20,508 bases of DNA from Tritrichomonas musculus. Its lineage: Eukaryota; Parabasalia; Tritrichomonadida; Tritrichomonadidae. Where the stretch lies: positions 1-20,508 of the forward strand of contig JAPFFF010000531.1 in assembly GCA_039105265.1 (NCBI GenBank). Reading direction: 5' to 3'. Position 1 is the first letter of the stretch. Every line of letters starts with the position of its first letter. Made by a program: the position numbers and the translations under genes. The notes under the pieces were generated by a model that did not search any database, had not been told where the DNA came from, and worked only from the letters and a program-made list of their open reading frames with translations. Shown piece after piece: positions 1 to 8,529 of the stretch.

Positions 1-1
1 A

Positions 2-3000
2 AACAAATCACGAATAGAAGAGGTCATTTTTGGTGGCAATAAAAATAGTCCAATAAATGAGATTGACCAGTTAATAATACAAAAATTCAAAGAGCATTCA
101 AAAAGTGGCGATGAAGAAAGTAAAGATGCATTGCTATCCGCTTGTAATCAAAAAATGGACCAGTTTACGTCACTTTTTAATCAAGCTTCACATTGGATGA
201 AAGCTTCCTCTTTTGTTTTGTCCAACCATTGTGAATTCTGCAAGCTTCCATGTGATGAAAAGCCTGACCAAGATTCAGAATCATGGTCAAATGCATGTCC
301 TCGATGCAAGCTAGAAAAAACGCAAAATTACAACCGTAAAACTCGTGGTTCTAAACGTCCCACTCAATTTTTGGAAGAAAAAGTTGATGAAATCAAACAA
401 AACGAGAATGATTGTGAAAATATTCAGTCATTATTCCGAAGTTACTTATCAAGCAAGGAGCCATCAGAAATATTTGCAAAATGGTTATTTGAGTACTGGA
501 CCATTCAAAGTTTGAATGCTGGAATTGGCCAAATAAAAACCACTGAAAATATTGAAATAAACGACGAAATCAAGAGTCATTACAAAAATGTTGAAAATGA
601 TGATGAAAATTTTTCACTTCTGAGTTTTGTGAATGATTTAACTGGAAGTCAAGTTGAAGACATCGAGTACTATTCAATATTGCCATTCATATTCCTTCAA
701 GTTCCTATTGAAAAAGATTCTGATTCAATTCGTGATGACTTTTTGAAATATTACATTGAAAAAGTTGTCCCTGTTCTTTGTAAACCGCCGGATATTTCAC
801 CTTATATGTTTTTTGAGAGGTGTAAAAAAGAAATTGAAATTATGAGTCAATCTGGCTTCGTTGATGACTCAATTGTTGAAGTCTCAAACATTCACTCAAC
901 AAAAGAAGACGGGAAAAGAATTGAAATTGAAATAAATTGGAAAGAAAAAAACTCATTAAAAAATGGAAAATCGTCAAATTACACTTTTTATTCAATTTCT
1001 GACATTTCAATCATCAATTCATCTTTTTCATCGAAGCCAATGAATTGTACAGCTGTTGTTTCACTTCATTCTCAACCGCAAAGTCTGTTCATTGTTAATT
1101 CATTTCATTTGAGCCAATTCAATCGAACCGTTATTGTTACTGTGCTAGGAAAATCATTGTGGATTAACGTTGTACAAAACGGTTTTAATTCATCATTCTT
1201 GCCAAATCCAATCTTTGAGCTCGAAGTAGAAAAAGACAGTGGCAAATCAACTTTTTGTTCGTTTGCAACTTTGGCAAATTTGGTTGTTTTATTTGTCAAG
1301 TCAAAAAGTGGAGATTTTGAATTCTATTCAATTCAAATTTCACGAGATTTTGAATCATCAACGATCGTTGCTCATCGTTCGTTCAAACAAATGGCTCCAC
1401 TTTCTTCAAATGCATCGTTTTCATCAACAATGTACGGCTTCACTGTCTCCAATGACGCGACTGTTGGCGTCTTTTGTTCTGATTATCATTACACGCCAGC
1501 TAATAATGATGATGGTGAAAAAAATGGCCTTGATTTCGCCTTGATTCGGTTTGATCCGTGGACTTTGATTGCTAAGCAAAGAGAAGATTCACTCGACATT
1601 CCTTTCAATCCAATTTTCATCGTTTCAAATTCGAATTCGAATTTGAAACTTCCTTACGATTTGATTTGCCATTGTGAAAAGGAAGTGTCTGTCGGTTTTC
1701 CTGATAATGCAAAACTGTTCAGAGTCCCGCTTGATGGAAAAAGGTTGGATGAAGTTCTCGGTGTCGTTTTGTGGCGTGTAGAGCCACGAATTGTCAAATT
1801 GAATGAAATGAATGAGCCTCTTTTTGAACTCCCAGAAGCATTCAGAATTGAGGCACCTTTGAGTTTTCTGCCACGTGATGCTGTCAGCATTGTTTCCGAT
1901 TCAATTAACAAATTTGGCCTTTCTGAGGCCGATAGGATATCGGCAAACGGTCATTATCCAACCGATATCGTCACTGTTGATTCGGTTTTTGACATAAAAA
2001 ATCATTCAAAATTTGTCAGTGAATATTTTGAATCTGGGAAAAAATCAGCTTCACGTGGAATCGAACTACATCTCTTCGCTCATCAAGATCCATCATCATT
2101 CACTGATGAGAGTGGAAACAGTTCGTTTAGTTTGATTGACATCGATTTGAAACCGAAAGAACGAAATGATCCGAAAAAATCTTTTTGGCCATTTTTCCAT
2201 AGAATAACCGCCGCTCCCCGCTTTTTGATAAAGTCACCGATAACTCCTGTTGTTCGCTGTCCAAGTGGCTGCACTTCCACGATTCTAGAAGAATCATTCA
2301 TTGCTCGAAAGTCAACATTTCCGCCTCTTCCACTGATTCGCGAATTAATTCGCAGAGGCCAAGTTGAATGTAAAACTTTTTCTGTGGTTAACGGTTTTAA
2401 CCGTTCTACAACTGGTTGTTCTGATGGCAAAGACGTTGAGATACTCAATTCTTATAGTGGGATGCAATTTATGGACACTCCTCCTGGTTCTGTTCGTCTT
2501 GGATCTTCGATTATTCCAACTGAATTCAACAAGATGAAGAAATTTGAGAAATTTTATCTTTTGAATGCTCTATCGTTTGCCCCATTTGATGCTAGTTCGG
2601 CTGCACATTGTGCCCTTGCTTTGTTTCATGCGATTTCTTGTTCTGGTGCTGTTGTCTTTGTAACAAGGCGAGATGTTGACTTTGTTTCCAATGTCTTCAA
2701 AATGATGTGCGAATCAATTCCAGCTGTTGAAAACTCTGCTCAGCATCTTAGCTTTGAATTTTCAAGAGAAACTGAAAATGAAAATGATGAGAATGAATCT
2801 GTAACGTTTGAACCCGCTAATTCAATTGTTGTCGTTTGTGATCTCGGAAAGCAAAATGAAAGAGAAACTGAAAAATTGAAAAATGAGATAAATTCGTTAA
2901 TTGCTGGTTATGAGCCAGGCGATATTTGCTTTGATATATTGAGTAAAGATATCATTGCTATTCCCATTGATTTGTCATCACAAGAAATTTCGCAAATTAT

Positions 3001-3118
3001 TGCAGATAGCGTCGTTTTGCCATCCGTTGATCTTGAGGCTGCAACTGGAAGGATTCTCGACTTTGTTGCTTCTTATGGATCATTTATAGATAATACATAT
3101 TTGTTTAAATTTAATTAA
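2..3118 (+). CDS. Large protein of unknown function, 5'-truncated by the window edge, with a zinc-ribbon-like motif
   Basis: The frame is open from base 2 to the TAA at 3116-3118, giving 1038 visible residues, so the true start lies to the left of the window. A TTG at 131 is not a credible start because the frame continues upstream with ordinary coding sequence. Visible residues 77-102 contain CEFC and CPRC pairs separated by 18 residues, a zinc-ribbon-like arrangement, with a further Cys at 84. Around residues 330-600 the sequence alternates short hydrophobic strands with polar turns and could be a beta-propeller, but this is only an impression. The last 200 residues look globular, with an acidic Glu/Asn/Asp insert. 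No signal peptide or membrane segment is evident in the visible part. I do not recognise the family. Its large size and the zinc motif would fit a scaffold, trafficking coat or ubiquitin-ligase component, but nothing here decides between them. Confidence 0.85.
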   Translation, partial: NKSRIEEVIFGGNKNSPINEIDQLIIQKFKEHSKSGDEESKDALLSACNQKMDQFTSLFNQASHWMKASSFVLSNHCEFCKLPCDEKPDQDSESWSNACPRCKLEKTQNYNRKTRGSKRPTQFLEEKVDEIKQNENDCENIQSLFRSYLSSKEPSEIFAKWLFEYWTIQSLNAGIGQIKTTENIEINDEIKSHYKNVENDDENFSLLSFVNDLTGSQVEDIEYYSILPFIFLQVPIEKDSDSIRDDFLKYYIEKVVPVLCKPPDISPYMFFERCKKEIEIMSQSGFVDDSIVEVSNIHSTKEDGKRIEIEINWKEKNSLKNGKSSNYTFYSISDISIINSSFSSKPMNCTAVVSLHSQPQSLFIVNSFHLSQFNRTVIVTVLGKSLWINVVQNGFNSSFLPNPIFELEVEKDSGKSTFCSFATLANLVVLFVKSKSGDFEFYSIQISRDFESSTIVAHRSFKQMAPLSSNASFSSTMYGFTVSNDATVGVFCSDYHYTPANNDDGEKNGLDFALIRFDPWTLIAKQREDSLDIPFNPIFIVSNSNSNLKLPYDLICHCEKEVSVGFPDNAKLFRVPLDGKRLDEVLGVVLWRVEPRIVKLNEMNEPLFELPEAFRIEAPLSFLPRDAVSIVSDSINKFGLSEADRISANGHYPTDIVTVDSVFDIKNHSKFVSEYFESGKKSASRGIELHLFAHQDPSSFTDESGNSSFSLIDIDLKPKERNDPKKSFWPFFHRITAAPRFLIKSPITPVVRCPSGCTSTILEESFIARKSTFPPLPLIRELIRRGQVECKTFSVVNGFNRSTTGCSDGKDVEILNSYSGMQFMDTPPGSVRLGSSIIPTEFNKMKKFEKFYLLNALSFAPFDASSAAHCALALFHAISCSGAVVFVTRRDVDFVSNVFKMMCESIPAVENSAQHLSFEFSRETENENDENESVTFEPANSIVVVCDLGKQNERETEKLKNEINSLIAGYEPGDICFDILSKDIIAIPIDLSSQEISQIIADSVVLPSVDLEAATGRILDFVASYGSFIDNTYLFKFN

Positions 3119-3657
3119 CTCTGTTTTTGAATCTATCAATAAGAATAAAATGTTTGTTATTAAGTTGATAATGATATTATATTTTATTAATTTTTAAGCA
3201 TGATCTTAAATTTATATGTAAAAGAAGAAAAAAAGAATGAATAAATAAATAATTGTTTTTTTCTATAATAAATATAAAGTTTATTTTACACTATATCATT
3301 GTTTTTTTATCAAATAAAAAAAAAATAATAATAGTGGGAAAAATCAAGTAGAGTTGTTGATAAATAATATTGTAGTATACTTTATAGGATGTATTCATTT
3401 ATTTGAATAAAAAAAAATTACCAATTATTCCTAATTTTGGCTGTAAGATATCAATTTGAATAACAATAATTTATATTTTTGAATATTATTCCAGTGTAAG
3501 TGTATTTTCTCTTTAAAATATGAATCAATGCTTGTATAATTGGAGTAATTTCAAATATTATTTTTCAATTATCCTCCTTAAAAAATTCAATATGATAGAA
3601 ATTTTATTTGAGAAGAGTTGGATCAAATATGCTCACAATAATTTTTGAAAAAGTTTA
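3119..3657. other. AT-rich intergenic region
   Basis: This 540 bp spacer lies between two genes on the plus strand. It holds AATAAA and TAAA-type tetranucleotides just after the upstream stop (for example near 3145), which would suit a trichomonad UAAA polyadenylation signal. The rest is AT-rich with homopolymer runs. I see no gene, tRNA or convincing repeat. Confidence 0.6.
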
Positions 3658-3664
3658 TCACTTT
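3658..3664 (+). promoter_or_regulatory. Initiator-like element (TCACTTT) of the BRCT gene
   Basis: TCACTTT matches the trichomonad Inr consensus TCA(+1)YW, with the A at 3660 lying 40 bases before the ATG at 3700. The same heptamer precedes the transposase ATG elsewhere in the window. Typical Inr-to-ATG distances in Trichomonas are shorter, so this assignment is tentative. A TCACC just before the ATG is a poorer match. Confidence 0.35.
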
Positions 3665-3699
3665 TGAGACGACCGTTTATTATACGGGAAGTTCACCTG

Positions 3700-6600
3700 A
3701 TGATTTTGGTTTCATTGCACGTTACTCAAGAAGAATTCCCGAATTTTGAAAGTGAGATTTCTTTTCTGTTCCCAAAATATACGCTAACAACAAAAGAGAA
3801 CCCAAATATTAAATTTAAAGTTGTATCAATTCAAGAATATCCAACTATGAGCGATAGTAACATTCCGATTTTAACTCCAATTTCGATTCATCAAATGATA
3901 GATAAAAATATAAATGTAAGTAAATTTGTTTTTCCTCTTCATGGATTCATCAATTTGCACTTATACCAAAGAAAAATTGCATTTTCTGGATTTGGATCAT
4001 CGAAACAAAAACTCAAAGATATGGCTAGTCGAATGGGTGCCATTGTTGAGCCAAATATTTCCAAAAAAACGTCACTTCTTGTTTCCAAAACTTTAAAAAG
4101 CGATATGGCCCAATATGCTCTCAGATACAATATTCCGATTGTTCAAGATAAATTTATTTTTGATCTTTTTGAATCAAAAGAAATTCTTAATGAAGATAAC
4201 TATAAATTAAAATTATTTTCTGGACTATTTTTTACAGCTAGCTGTTATGGCAAAAATGAGAAAGAAGAACTTATAAGATATATAACTGAGAATGGTGGGA
4301 CTTTTCGCGATGGGTTATATCTAACAAATACAATTGTTATTTCAAAACCATCTTATGCTTCAAAAAAATTCAAAAAAGCGTTTGATATGAAGCAGATAAT
4401 AATCACAGATAATTTTAAAGAAATTTATTCAACTCCAGAAAGTCTCAGAAATGTTACTATTCCTCCTTTAATCCCTTCAGATCTTTTTAATAGTATGACA
4501 TTTTATATTTCTAAAAAATTAGAAGATAGTTATCCAAATGCATTTCTGGAACTCAAAATTCTGATCCGCCAGCATGGTGGACAAATTATTAATATAATGG
4601 ATTCAGCAAATTATATTATACAAATGGATATGGAAAAAGATAATTATATTGAAAACCATACTCAAAGTGGAAGAGAAAGCCAAAGCCGAAGTTATAAGAA
4701 CAAGTCTTATGCTAATGTTAACAGTCACAATAGCAATAATACAAGTATTAGTACAAGTAGTAATAATGATCCCACCAAATTGTGCTTTAGAACCCCTATT
4801 TGGGTTGAAAGATGTGTAGAAGAAGGTCAAATTTTACCGCCTACTGATTTCCATCTTTTTATACCGACGAGTCGTTCAAAACGAAATGGTAATTTTCATG
4901 TTTCATTAACAGGCTTTAGTGGAAATGAATATCTCAATCTTAATTCAACTCTTAAATGGCTTGATATGCGTTACTCTACTCGTTTCAAGAAATCCATGAC
5001 TCATCTTATTGCCAAAGAAAACTATACATCAAAAAAGACCCAGGCAGCTAAAGAATGGGATATTCCTATTGTTGGTACAGATTGGTTGTTTAATATTGCT
5101 GAAGGAAATTTAACTAATGAAGCCCTTTCAAATCCATGGTCCCCAAGAAGGAGTCAAAAAGCAGAACCTATAAATGAAAATCAAAAAAATTCTTTTAACT
5201 TGAATATTTCTGAAGACGACGATGATGATATTGAAATTTTAGAGAATATTCCAAAAGAGAAGGAAATCAATCAGATTCATAACGTATCTCAGCAAAATCA
5301 GGTTATAATTTCTCAAAAAAAATTAGTTGACATAGCTCCAAACAATCAAAACCAAAATAACTCGTCTTTTATACTATCAAATTCTTCGTCGCAACAAATT
5401 CCCCCTTCACCGAAGAAAATACAACTTGGTTCATCCAACTTATCATCTATAAATACGAAAAGTCAACCAAAAAATGCAATTTCGTTTTTAGATGATGACG
5501 ATGATGATGATGTCGATTTTGCTGAAGCCTGTGAAGAATTGGCACCAAGTAAATTGTCTCAAAAAGATATTCAAAAGTTAGAATCAAATGTTATTATTTG
5601 TAATAATTATAAAAAAGAGGAAGATAATAGTCAAAGAAAGTCGAATTTGGTCAAAGCAAATTCTACCACAAATGTAAATCCAATTCAAAACTTGTCTCCA
5701 AAGGTATCACAGGCTCCACTAGCGCAATCTCAAATGTCGCCAAAGCATATCCAACCAAATCAAACAAAAAAGAATCCTATTTTTTTGTCATCATCATCAG
5801 AAGATGATGATGAAGACTACCTTTCCTATTTGGACCAACCGCCTGCATCATCAAAAGCCGTTACCAATAATATTCATCAACTCCCACAATCTCAGAACTC
5901 ATCAGTTAAAACGTTCGCGAGTGGTAATAATCAAAATACGAATATTAAAACTACTTCTATTGGCAATAATAATTCTAGCATCACAAATAATTATAATAAT
6001 AATAATCAAAAAATTAATGTTAATAGAAGTTTGTCAAGTAACAATAATTTTCAAAGTGTTGCTAATAATAATGATTCAAGTAAGGCTAGCATTAATAGGA
6101 GTCTTTCTACTAATTCTGGCATTCAAAGCAATTTTGTAAATGTTAAAAAAGAAGATGTTAAACCCAATGTTCAATCATTTAAGAGTAATGGTTTGGATGA
6201 TAGAGCAACTTTAAGACCAGCTCGATTACAAGAATCAAAAGAAATTAACTATACTTCTGATCTTCCAGCAACTCCAAAAAACAACTCATTTGCAAGGCTG
6301 GATAAAACTATCACTCCTCCAACTGCTCTTCAGCAGCAGCAAGGCCAAAATCATCCCAATCAAAATCTTTTTGAGATCAATATGCGTCAACCTTCTCCTC
6401 CTCCTTCATCCTCTGTTTATCATCAATCCCAAAAATTAAGTAATATTAATAATAACACCTTAAACAGCCTACAAAATGACACCAGTAATAACATAAGCCC
6501 ACAAAAAGCTGACACATTGACTGAAAATAACTTAAATGGTGTTTGTAAGCAGCCACAGCAGCCGTTGAAAAATAAACAAGTTGAAAAATTCCTTGATGAC

Positions 6601-6945
6601 GATGATGATGAAGATGATTTTGCTGAAATTGAAGATATTGAAACGCATGTGAAAATTGCAGATGCAACACAGTGTATTTTAAAAGTCAGTGCTAAAGGAA
6701 AGAAGAAGAAAAATCGTATAAATAAAATTGTGAGTAAAAAAGGTTATGGTGATACTTTAAATGATCATTTCCATGATGCTGATTCTGATTCTCAGTTTGA
6801 TACTCTAGAAACTTTTACTCAGAGGCCAAATGATTATGAAAATGATGAAACCAGGATTGTTAGTTACGATGAAACTGATGAGCCAAAGAGAGGAACGATT
6901 TTAGTAGATGATGAAGATCCTTTTCTATCTCTTTTACAAAAATAA
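3700..6945 (+). CDS. TopBP1/Dpb11-like protein with four BRCT domains
   Basis: The product is 1081 residues from the first ATG; an in-frame TGA at 3646 and a TTG at 3664 make 3700 the best start. Four BRCT domains can be placed: about 88-162 (SGFGSSKQKLKDMASRMGA, then KSDMAQYA), 172-248, 262-380 (split by an Asn/Ser-rich insert at about 312-358, closing with TPIWVERCVEEG) and 397-470 (SLTGFSG, KKTQAAKEW, GTDWLFNIAEG). In BRCT1 and BRCT4 the Ser/Thr-Gly and downstream Lys positions that bind phosphopeptides in this fold appear kept. Residues 1-80 could hide a degenerate BRCT0. The remaining 600 residues are low-complexity Asn/Gln/Ser with acidic blocks and basic KKKK patches, probably disordered. 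In the family such proteins bridge phosphorylated replication and checkpoint factors on chromatin. The domain call is firm. The TopBP1/Dpb11 assignment rather than Rtt107/Brc1 or PTIP is inferred from four N-terminal BRCTs without a visible C-terminal pair. Confidence 0.85.
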   Translation: MILVSLHVTQEEFPNFESEISFLFPKYTLTTKENPNIKFKVVSIQEYPTMSDSNIPILTPISIHQMIDKNINVSKFVFPLHGFINLHLYQRKIAFSGFGSSKQKLKDMASRMGAIVEPNISKKTSLLVSKTLKSDMAQYALRYNIPIVQDKFIFDLFESKEILNEDNYKLKLFSGLFFTASCYGKNEKEELIRYITENGGTFRDGLYLTNTIVISKPSYASKKFKKAFDMKQIIITDNFKEIYSTPESLRNVTIPPLIPSDLFNSMTFYISKKLEDSYPNAFLELKILIRQHGGQIINIMDSANYIIQMDMEKDNYIENHTQSGRESQSRSYKNKSYANVNSHNSNNTSISTSSNNDPTKLCFRTPIWVERCVEEGQILPPTDFHLFIPTSRSKRNGNFHVSLTGFSGNEYLNLNSTLKWLDMRYSTRFKKSMTHLIAKENYTSKKTQAAKEWDIPIVGTDWLFNIAEGNLTNEALSNPWSPRRSQKAEPINENQKNSFNLNISEDDDDDIEILENIPKEKEINQIHNVSQQNQVIISQKKLVDIAPNNQNQNNSSFILSNSSSQQIPPSPKKIQLGSSNLSSINTKSQPKNAISFLDDDDDDDVDFAEACEELAPSKLSQKDIQKLESNVIICNNYKKEEDNSQRKSNLVKANSTTNVNPIQNLSPKVSQAPLAQSQMSPKHIQPNQTKKNPIFLSSSSEDDDEDYLSYLDQPPASSKAVTNNIHQLPQSQNSSVKTFASGNNQNTNIKTTSIGNNNSSITNNYNNNNQKINVNRSLSSNNNFQSVANNNDSSKASINRSLSTNSGIQSNFVNVKKEDVKPNVQSFKSNGLDDRATLRPARLQESKEINYTSDLPATPKNNSFARLDKTITPPTALQQQQGQNHPNQNLFEINMRQPSPPPSSSVYHQSQKLSNINNNTLNSLQNDTSNNISPQKADTLTENNLNGVCKQPQQPLKNKQVEKFLDDDDDEDDFAEIEDIETHVKIADATQCILKVSAKGKKKKNRINKIVSKKGYGDTLNDHFHDADSDSQFDTLETFTQRPNDYENDETRIVSYDETDEPKRGTILVDDEDPFLSLLQK

Positions 6946-7293
6946 TATTGATGATCATACCAAATATAAATCTTATTTTAAGTATAATATGTGTAATATA
7001 TACTTATTCTAATATTTATATTTTGTATGTTTAATTATCATTTGTTTATTTCAATTTATCTTTTATAGTATTTTTTATGTTATAATTTAATAAAATGTTA
7101 CTTTTTTTTGTAAACGCATTATATTATAATCTTTTCGATTCTTCCTAAAGTATTTTAATGGATTTGTGATTAAACTTCCATGTATCTTTGTACAAATTGG
7201 TATCTAATATAAAATGATTTGAAAGGTTTATTTAAATCAAAATTTCGATAAATATCTTTTTCAGTAAAAATCGCAACGAAGGAGACCGTTTAT

Positions 7294-7474
7294 TTATAAA
7301 TAGCCATAGTTTCCTTTACAAGGATTAACCAAGAAATCGAAAAGCGGCCTTTTCTTACCACTTATAAGCAAACACAAGCATCATTAAAGGACATATTTGC
7401 TTATAAATAGCAACAATAAGACTAGATTGATATGATGATGAAATTATTTCATCTGTAATCCCTAAATAGCCATA
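7294..7474 (+). repeat. Dispersed short repeats of TTATAAATAGC / AAATAGCCATA
   Basis: TTATAAATAGC occurs exactly at 7294-7304 and 7401-7411, and AAATAGCCATA occurs exactly at 7298-7308 and 7464-7474. A shorter CTTATAAGC lies between them near 7364. The repeats are on the same strand and unevenly spaced. They could be remnants of an old element or protein-binding sites. No function can be read from the sequence. Confidence 0.4.
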
Positions 7475-7686
7475 AATATCTGTTTAAAATCATAATTATA
7501 CGTCGTTTGCGTGCAAATTCTTCGAAGATATGGGGAAAAAATTACCAAAAAAAATCCTTATGCTATTTCAATTTTACCATCATTTATACTATTTGCATAT
7601 AATAAACCATTTAAATCTTTTTATTTTTATGTTTTTATGCATTTTTGTTATTTTTAACTTGTTTTTTTTTTAAAAAATTTGGTTCT

Positions 7687-7741
7687 GTTGCTATTTTTAC
7701 GGAACGATAGAATTTTCGTTGCTATTTTTATGGAACGATAG
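7687..7741 (+). repeat. Two-unit 31 bp tandem repeat
   Basis: Two units beginning GTTGCTATTTTTAYGGAACG (7687 and 7718) are spaced 31 bases apart and differ by one base over the 24 bases compared (C or T after TTTTTA). Each unit ends with the 9-mer GAACGATAG, which also occurs in both arms of the hairpin element at 8370-8529. Confidence 0.75.
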
Positions 7742-7837
7742 ATTTATCAAATTTTCAAATTTTTTAAATTTGAATGCATATTTGTTCATGACCAGAGTTG
7801 AAAAATAAATTGAGAATGAATTTCAAAATTCAATAAA

Positions 7838-8262
7838 AATTGAGAACTATGATCTCAAATCTTTTTAAAAATTTAAAAAGAAAGAAAATTAATAAAATAA
7901 ATATAAATAATAATAATAGTTAAAAAAAGAAATAATTTTTTATTAAGGTACAAATCCAGTACGTTTAGTAACCGCAAATTTTTTTGACATTCTCAAAGAA
8001 TAAGATGACATGTTAAATAAAAAACGATTATTTTCATCAATTTCATATAACATGTCATAATTCTTATTTAAATTGTAAAATAAGTGTCAAAAACAAACCT
8101 AGTCAATTTAAACTTTTTCAGAGACATGCAACTATTCAAATAATAAACGTTCTCCTATTCAAAAAATAACGTACTGGATTTGTACCTTAAGTAAAATAAA
8201 AATTGAGAATAATCTTAATATAAAAACGGTTAATAGTTAAAAAAGAAATAATTTTTTATTAG
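7838..8262 (+). repeat. Direct repeats flanking the TTAA element
   Basis: AATAAAAATTGAGAA occurs at about 7838-7852 and again at about 8197-8211. A 30 bp block, AATAGTTAAAAAAGAAATAA followed by TTTTTTATTA, occurs at about 7914-7945 and about 8232-8261 with one A of length difference. The order is the same on both sides of the MITE-like element, so the flanking host segment of roughly 70-110 bp appears duplicated around it, with the left copy longer. Confidence 0.6.
7943..8190. mobile_element. MITE-like element with 23 bp inverted ends bounded by TTAA
   Basis: The ends are perfect 23 bp inverted repeats: TTAAGGTACAAATCCAGTAC plus GTT at 7943-7965, and its reverse complement at 8168-8190. Both outer edges read TTAA, which is palindromic and fits a TTAA target duplication of the piggyBac kind; a TA duplication with longer ends cannot be excluded. 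The inside is partly palindromic (GACATGTTA near 8009 against AACATGTC near 8051; TTTTTGACA near 7981 against TGTCAAAAA near 8086). There is no reading frame, so it would need a transposase from elsewhere. Age appears recent because the ends are identical. Confidence 0.75.
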
Positions 8263-8369
8263 AATAGATTAAAGAAAATAAATATGTGATATAATTTTGA
8301 AAGAATATCCTAAATAATTCACAGAAATTTTGATCAGCCTGTATTCAAAATTAAAAAAATTATTTTTTT

Positions 8370-8529
8370 TTTATTTAAAATTGTTAATATCGTTCGATCC
8401 TATCGTTCTATGTTCGTATATGCATTTTTTTCTAGAAAAAAGATATTTATACATTGTTTTAAATATATCCCGAGAAAAATACGAACCCTGAACGATAGGA
8501 CCGAACGATATTAACAATTTTAAATAAAA
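8370..8529. mobile_element. Short hairpin (foldback) element with 50 bp arms
   Basis: The arm at 8370-8419 (starting TTTTATTTAAAATTGTTAAT and ending TTCGTAT) is the inverted complement of 8479-8529, with only a handful of mismatches by eye. The loop is about 60 bases. It has no coding capacity. The arms contain CTATCGTTC at 8400-8408 and GAACGATAG at 8490-8498. It could be a MITE, or a structured RNA if transcribed. No clear target duplication is seen, because both edges lie in A/T runs. Confidence 0.7.

Larger units (their letters stand above)
6946..7942. other. AT-rich gene-free region with short repeated motifs
   Basis: There is no credible coding frame in this kilobase. The part just after the BRCT gene holds TAAA-type sites that could serve polyadenylation. 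At 7250-7520 base composition is a little less extreme and an AAATAGC-containing motif recurs. At 7687-7741 there is a two-unit tandem repeat. From 7750 onward it is mostly A/T runs leading into a MITE-like element. Confidence 0.6.

Noticed and set aside
131-133. TTG as the start of the first gene
   Set aside because: The frame is open upstream to the window edge and reads as normal protein, so the start lies outside the window.
3664-3666. TTG as the start of the BRCT gene
   Set aside because: Nuclear eukaryotic genes normally start at ATG; the first in-frame ATG is at 3700 and an Inr-like TCACTTT overlaps this TTG.
3901-3930. GTAAGT-like 5' splice site in the BRCT gene (AATGTAAGTAAAT)
   Set aside because: The frame continues unbroken through it, and no ACTAACACACAG-type trichomonad branch/3' splice signal is seen downstream.
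5804-6139. Overlapping 111-codon frame within the BRCT gene
   Set aside because: It is a shadow of the AAT/GAT-rich low-complexity coding sequence in another frame, giving Ile/Met runs.
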